Shown: in pieces, positions 60,333 to 64,000 of the stretch
Position numbering within the stretch: position 1 is the first letter of the stretch
Layout of the letters: every line of letters starts with the position of its first letter
Source of the DNA: Acidobacteriota bacterium
GTDB taxonomy: Bacteria; Acidobacteriota; Vicinamibacteria; Vicinamibacterales; UBA823
DNA: 64,000 nucleotides
NCBI GenBank assembly: GCA_002730525.1
Contig: PCAK01000040.1
Span: 219,256 to 283,255 of the forward strand
Direction: 5' to 3'
Program-made: the position numbers and the translations under genes
Notes under the pieces: generated by a model
Databases searched by the model: none
What the model was told of the DNA's origin: nothing
Seen by the model: only the letters and a program-made list of their open reading frames with translations

Positions 60333-63300
60333 TTACCGTCCGCCGCCCGCCTGGTCGATCAGGATCCTGGAGTATCCGCTCAGCCGGTCGTTCAGGCGAT
60401 CGATGACCGAGTCGACGAGCTGATCCACGGCACCCAGTGCTTCGTCGGCCTCGCCGGCGATCTGTTCCACGCGCGCGAGTTGAGGCTGGGTTGGCCGAGC
60501 TTCCACGCCACCGATCGACCGCGTGAGCGAGCGGATCTCCTCGCTCACCCGCGGTCGCTGGCGGTAGCCCATGCGCGGGGGCGGACGCCGGAGGTAGTCG
60601 CTGCTGAGGTTCTCGACCTCTCCGATCGCGCCGTCGATCGCCTCGATCAGATCGGATTCGTCGACCGCACCGGACGAGCGGCTGACCGCCTCGCGGATGT
60701 CGGTGAGTTGCGCCACCACGCTCTCGGTCAGCGAGATGGCGCCGTTCACCTCCGAGGCCAGTTCCCGCAGCGTCATCAACGAGGCGATCTGGGCGAGGTA
60801 GTCCGCCTCGCTCATCGACACGCGCGGGTCGCCGCGCACCTCGATCGTCTGGGAATGGTCGATGCCGTCGCCCCGCAGCGCCACGGTGTAGGTGCCAGGC
60901 GCCACGCGCGGCCCGGTCGGCGGGCCGAAGAAGCCGCCTTGCGGCTCTTCACCTTCGACCGGTGTCGGCCCGTCGTGCGTCAGGTTCCAGACCGTCCGGT
61001 TCACGCCCGGCGAGACCGCATCCTCGGCGTCTTCTCCATCGCCTTCGTCTAGCAGATCGATCGTCCGGATCTCCTCGCCGTCGGCGTTCGACACGACGAG
61101 CTGCAACTCGGCGTCTTCTCCTGGGGCCTCGTCGAGGTAGTAATAGATGAGGGCGCCCGCTGGCGGGTTCGGCGCCGAGTACGACCGCTGGCCTTGCGAC
61201 GCGTCCTTCCGCGCGGTCTGCCACCGTGTGCCCCGGCGGATCGGAAACAGATACGAGTCGCGCCCGACTGCCGCCGAGGCCTCCTGGAGCGGCGTGATGT
61301 CGTCCAGAATGAACGCACCGCGGCCGTGCGTCGCGATGACCAGGTCGTTGTCGCGGCCGTGAATCTTGATGTCACGGACCGACACCGCCGGCAGGCCGTT
61401 GCGGATCGACGTCCACGTGTCGCCGCCGTCCCACGATGCCTGGATGCCGCGCTCCATGCCGACGTAGAGCAGGTCGGCGTTCCGCGGATCCTGGCGGACC
61501 ACCTTGACGTAGTCGTCCTGGGGCAGGTCGCCGGCCAGGTTCGTCCAGCTTTGGCCATAATCGGTCGTCGTGAAGACGTAGGGATCGAAGTCGTCCAGCC
61601 GGTGGTTGTCGACCGCCACGAACGCCGTGGCCGCATCGTGGGGCGACGCATCGATCTTTGCGATCCAGGCGAACGCGGGCAGCCCGCCGGCGTTCCCGTC
61701 CACCCGGCTCCAGGTCAACCCGCCATCGCGCGTCACATGAATGTTCCCGTCATCGGTGCCGACCCAGATCACGCCCGCCTGAACCGGCGACTCGGCGACG
61801 GTGATGATCGTCGCGTGGAATTCGGCCGCCGTGTTGTCGACGTAGATCGCGCCGCCCGACGACGCCTGCTTCTCCGGGTCGTCGGTCGTCAGGTCGGGGC
61901 TGATCTCGTCCCACGTGTAGCCGTAGTCGCGGCTCCTGAAGAGGACGTTGCCGCCGAAGTAGACCGTCGCCGGGTCGTGCGGTGAGATCTGGATCGGTGA
62001 ATCCCAGTTGAAGCGGTAGCGGTGGTCGACGATGGCGTCGCCCGCGGAGCCGACGATCTTCGGATAGGGATGGATCCGACGGACCCCGCCGGTCAGGGTG
62101 TCGGTCAGCATGATGTTGCCGCCCTGGGAGTTCGAGTAGACCAGGTTCGGCTGGCCCGGCACCGGCACGGTGTAGAAGCCGTCGCCGCCGCTCACGGTGA
62201 ACCAGTCGTCCTTCAGGATGCCGGCCGAGTGCAGCGAGTTGCTCGGCCCGCACCAGTTGCCGTTGTCCTGGAGGCCGCCGCAGACCCAGTAGGGATCCTG
62301 GTCGTCGAGGTCGAGCTGGTAGAACTGCGACAGCGTCATGTTGTTGATGATGTCGAAGTTCTCGGCGGCGTCGTACGATACCTGGTAGCCGCCGTCGCTG
62401 CCGCTCAGGACGTGGCGGCTGTCTTCGGGATCGATCCAGAAGGACTGGTGGTCGCCATGGACGCCCTGGCCGATCCGCTCGAAGGTCCGTCCGCCGTCGG
62501 TCGTCTTGAGCAGGCTGCCCGACAGCGAGTAGGCGACCTCTGAGTTGTTCGGGTCGACGTGGATGTCGGAGTAGTAGAAGGGCCGGAAGTTGATGTTCGG
62601 ATCGTCGTTCACCATTCGCCAGCGATCGCCGCCGTCGTCCGACCGCCAGAGCATCCCTTCATCCTTCGCCTCGGTCATCATGTAGACGACGTCGGGATCG
62701 CTCTGGGCGATGGCGACGCCGGTGCGCGCCATCGGACCCTCGGGCATGCCGTTCGTCAACTTCTCCCACGTCGCCCCGGCGTCCTTGCTTCGGTACAGTG
62801 CCGTCTCGCCGCCCCCGTCGTCGAACCGCCACGGCCGGCGGCGGAACGTCCACATCCCGGCGTAGAGGATGCGCGGGTTCGACCAGTTCATGGCGATGTC
62901 CGAGCAGCCGGTGTCGTCGTTCACGGACAGCACCTGCTCCCACGACCCGCCGCCGTCGGATGTCTTGAAGACGCCGCGCTCCGGATTCGGACCCCAGGCC
63001 CGGCCCATGGCGCAGACGTAGGCACTGTCCGGGTCGTTCGGGTGGACGACGATCCGCTTGATCCGTTCGGTGCGCTCGAGACCCAGGTGGGTCCAGGAGT
63101 CGCCCGCGTCCAGCGAGCGATAGACGCCGGTGCCGTACGACGTGCTGTTGCGCGGGTCGCCCTCGCCGGTGCCGAACCAGATCACGTTGTGGTCGGACGC
63201 CGCGATCGCGATCGCGCCCGCCGAATAGACGTCCTCCTCGACGAACAGCTCATCGAACGTCACGCCCGCGTTGCGCGTGCGGAAGATGCCGCCGTCGGCG

Positions 63301-63527
63301 CCGCCCACGTAGAAGATCTTCGGGTCGCCGGGAATGCCCGCGATGGCGCTGACACGGCCGCCCATGTTGGCCGGGCCGATCGGTCGCCATTCGAGGTTGG
63401 CGGTCGCCTCGGCCTCGGCCGAGGCCTCCTGGGCGAGTGCCGCCTCGGGGACGAGGCCGGCGATGACGAGCGCCAGGACAGCCAGGACAGCCAGGAGAAG
63501 GATTCGGACGATTCGGAAAGATGACAT
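60333..63527 (-). CDS. Secreted sortilin/VPS10-like BNR-repeat protein (photosystem-II-assembly/glycosyl-hydrolase-like beta propeller)
   Basis: A 1064-residue exported protein. The N-terminal signal peptide (about 33 residues, ending ALA) is followed by many BNR/Asp-box-type repeats such as SLDAGDSWTHLG, TSDGGGSWEQV, SKDAGATWEKL, TTDGGRTFERI, TRDGGLTWSRV, TTDYGQSWTNL and SWDGGDTWTSI, which form one or more beta propellers. A C-terminal ~250-residue part has an Ig-like segment and a helical tail. AGGAG eight bases before ATG 63527 decides the start. Proteins of this build are frequent in Acidobacteriota and Gemmatimonadota; the function is not known, and peptide or glycan binding is assumed. 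Confidence 0.88.
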   Translation of the reverse strand: MSSFRIVRILLLAVLAVLALVIAGLVPEAALAQEASAEAEATANLEWRPIGPANMGGRVSAIAGIPGDPKIFYVGGADGGIFRTRNAGVTFDELFVEEDVYSAGAIAIAASDHNVIWFGTGEGDPRNSTSYGTGVYRSLDAGDSWTHLGLERTERIKRIVVHPNDPDSAYVCAMGRAWGPNPERGVFKTSDGGGSWEQVLSVNDDTGCSDIAMNWSNPRILYAGMWTFRRRPWRFDDGGGETALYRSKDAGATWEKLTNGMPEGPMARTGVAIAQSDPDVVYMMTEAKDEGMLWRSDDGGDRWRMVNDDPNINFRPFYYSDIHVDPNNSEVAYSLSGSLLKTTDGGRTFERIGQGVHGDHQSFWIDPEDSRHVLSGSDGGYQVSYDAAENFDIINNMTLSQFYQLDLDDQDPYWVCGGLQDNGNWCGPSNSLHSAGILKDDWFTVSGGDGFYTVPVPGQPNLVYSNSQGGNIMLTDTLTGGVRRIHPYPKIVGSAGDAIVDHRYRFNWDSPIQISPHDPATVYFGGNVLFRSRDYGYTWDEISPDLTTDDPEKQASSGGAIYVDNTAAEFHATIITVAESPVQAGVIWVGTDDGNIHVTRDGGLTWSRVDGNAGGLPAFAWIAKIDASPHDAATAFVAVDNHRLDDFDPYVFTTTDYGQSWTNLAGDLPQDDYVKVVRQDPRNADLLYVGMERGIQASWDGGDTWTSIRNGLPAVSVRDIKIHGRDNDLVIATHGRGAFILDDITPLQEASAAVGRDSYLFPIRRGTRWQTARKDASQGQRSYSAPNPPAGALIYYYLDEAPGEDAELQLVVSNADGEEIRTIDLLDEGDGEDAEDAVSPGVNRTVWNLTHDGPTPVEGEEPQGGFFGPPTGPRVAPGTYTVALRGDGIDHSQTIEVRGDPRVSMSEADYLAQIASLMTLRELASEVNGAISLTESVVAQLTDIREAVSRSSGAVDESDLIEAIDGAIGEVENLSSDYLRRPPPRMGYRQRPRVSEEIRSLTRSIGGVEARPTQPQLARVEQIAGEADEALGAVDQLVDSVIDRLNDRLSGYSRILIDQAGGGR

Positions 63528-63666
63528 GGGCACAACTCCTTGCGTGAACGGAACGCGACGGCCGACGTCGAAGGATACTCCTCACGCGGGACACCGGGAA
63601 TCGGAACCTCGCGACGCGCGGCACGAGCAGAAGAACGGGCCATGCTCTCGCGGAGCGGAAACGGCA

Positions 63667-63686
63667 CGTATGACCACGATCATACG
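63667..63686. promoter_or_regulatory. Candidate operator, perfect palindrome CGTATGA-N6-TCATACG
   Basis: A 20-bp element with perfect 7-bp arms, between the BNR-repeat gene and the truncated kinase gene, about 38 bp before the kinase ATG. Half-sites and spacer length match the elements at 2253 and 22231. It could be an operator overlapping the kinase promoter. Confidence 0.5.
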
Positions 63687-63724
63687 CCGGGGGAAGGGGC
63701 TACTCCAGACTGCCCGGAAGCGCG

Positions 63725-63934
63725 ATGCCCCTTGCGCCCGGCTCCCGCCTCGGTCCCTACGAAGTCGTCGGCCCCATTGGCGCGGGCGGCATGGGGGAGG
63801 TCTACCGCGCGCGTGACACCAAGCTCGAGCGCGATATCGCTCTGAAGATCCTCCCCGAGGCGTTCGTCAACGACCCCGAGCGCCTCGCCCGCTTCGAACG
63901 CTGCCCGTGCCCCCTCAAACCGGTCCAAAACTAG
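63725..63934 (+). pseudogene. Ser/Thr protein kinase gene, truncated after ~59 codons by an IS3-type element
   Basis: The first 59 codons encode the N-lobe start of a Pkn-type kinase: the Gly-rich loop GPIGAGGMGEVYRA and the ATP-binding Lys in IALKIL, ending at RLARFER. Intact homologues continue with the rest of the kinase domain, but here ten unrelated codons and a stop follow. The break coincides with the presumed left end of a mobile element at 63902. The remainder, if it exists, should lie beyond the element to the right. Confidence 0.8.
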
Positions 63935-64000
63935 GGAGAGGATTTTGGGTCGAGAGGGAGCTGGAAGTGCCGAGACAACGCTACACGCCGGAGCCAATCA
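63902..64000 (+). mobile_element. Left end of an IS3-family-like insertion sequence (continues outside window)
   Basis: Kinase homology stops at 63901, and the following sequence begins with TG and a C-rich stretch (TGCCCGTGCCCCCTC), as IS3-family left ends often do. A transposase start follows about 65 bp in. The right end, target duplication and second reading frame are outside the window. Confidence 0.6.
63967..64000 (+). CDS. IS3-type transposase OrfA, N-terminal fragment
   Basis: The GTG at 63967, with GGGAG upstream, starts MPRQRYTPEPI, close to the RYTPEQI start shared by many IS3-family OrfA proteins. Only 11 codons are in the window, so the assignment rests on this short match and on the disrupted kinase. 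Confidence 0.55.
   Translation, partial: MPRQRYTPEPI

Overview
The window is a GC-rich, densely coded bacterial segment with about 50 genes. It has no rRNA, tRNA or CRISPR, and no gene that I can recognise as a transcription factor. The truncated Ser/Thr kinase at the right end (MPLAPGSRLGPYE-type start) and the large sortilin/BNR-repeat secreted protein are typical of Acidobacteriota, Vicinamibacteria-like lineages in particular. That placement is an inference; no marker gene is present.

Layout. (1) 1-5608: an unusual fusion of indolepyruvate oxidoreductase alpha subunit with a GltD-like flavoprotein (minus strand, cut by the left edge), divergent from a 3-hydroxyacyl-CoA dehydrogenase/enoyl-CoA hydratase fusion and a thiolase. 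A strong bidirectional hairpin ends this block. (2) 5627-22132, all minus strand and probably one transcription unit read from 22132 leftwards: paaK-type aryl-CoA ligase, iorA, iorB-ferredoxin fusion, korA, korB, korC, TAXI receptor, fused TRAP permease, AprA-like flavoprotein, two-cluster ferredoxin, a reductive-dehalogenase (RdhA) homologue, sodium symporter, amidohydrolase and an ATC-hydrolase-like protein. (3) 22439-34906, plus strand and divergent from block 2: HpaB-type aromatic hydroxylase, LigB-type dioxygenase, DUF3311-like small protein plus sodium symporter, two tandem RdhA homologues, a second flavoprotein/ferredoxin pair and a four-gene ABC importer. (4) 34962-36947: a ThDP enzyme with a twin-arginine leader, on its own on the minus strand. 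(5) 37150-52410, plus strand: two complete molybdenum hydroxylases, AroM-like protein, two cyclic-amidohydrolase-type enzymes, another DUF3311/symporter pair, an ACMSD-like amidohydrolase, and an iron-sulfur plus membrane-anchor pair of the DmsB/NrfD kind. (6) 52445-60291: a large molybdopterin oxidoreductase and a MoaD-like protein (minus), then aldehyde dehydrogenase, benzoylformate-decarboxylase-like ThDP enzyme and an MFS carrier (plus). (7) 60333-64000: BNR-repeat protein and a kinase gene cut by an IS3-type element that runs off the window.

How it may work together. The whole segment looks like a catabolic island for aromatic and N-heterocyclic acids. PaaK, the molybdopterin enzyme set and the 2-oxoacid:ferredoxin oxidoreductases resemble the anaerobic arylacetate route (aryl-acetyl-CoA to arylglyoxylate to aroyl-CoA). 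HpaB plus LigB offer an oxygen-dependent branch. Two Mo-hydroxylases followed by hydantoinase-like hydrolases suggest hydroxylation and ring opening of an N-heterocycle. The most novel feature is a repeated module, found twice with different importers: cytoplasmic RdhA homologue(s) without Tat signal or RdhB anchor, next to a fumarate-reductase/AprA-type flavoprotein and a small 2x[4Fe-4S] ferredoxin. In block 2 this module follows the genes of ferredoxin-reducing oxidoreductases, which suggests that oxidation of the carbon skeleton supplies low-potential electrons for an intracellular, cobalamin-dependent reductive dehalogenation (or related reductive cleavage) of an imported compound. Three near-identical palindromes (GTATGA-N6-TCATRY) lie in the intergenic regions of blocks 1, 2/3 and 7 and may be operators of one regulator encoded elsewhere.
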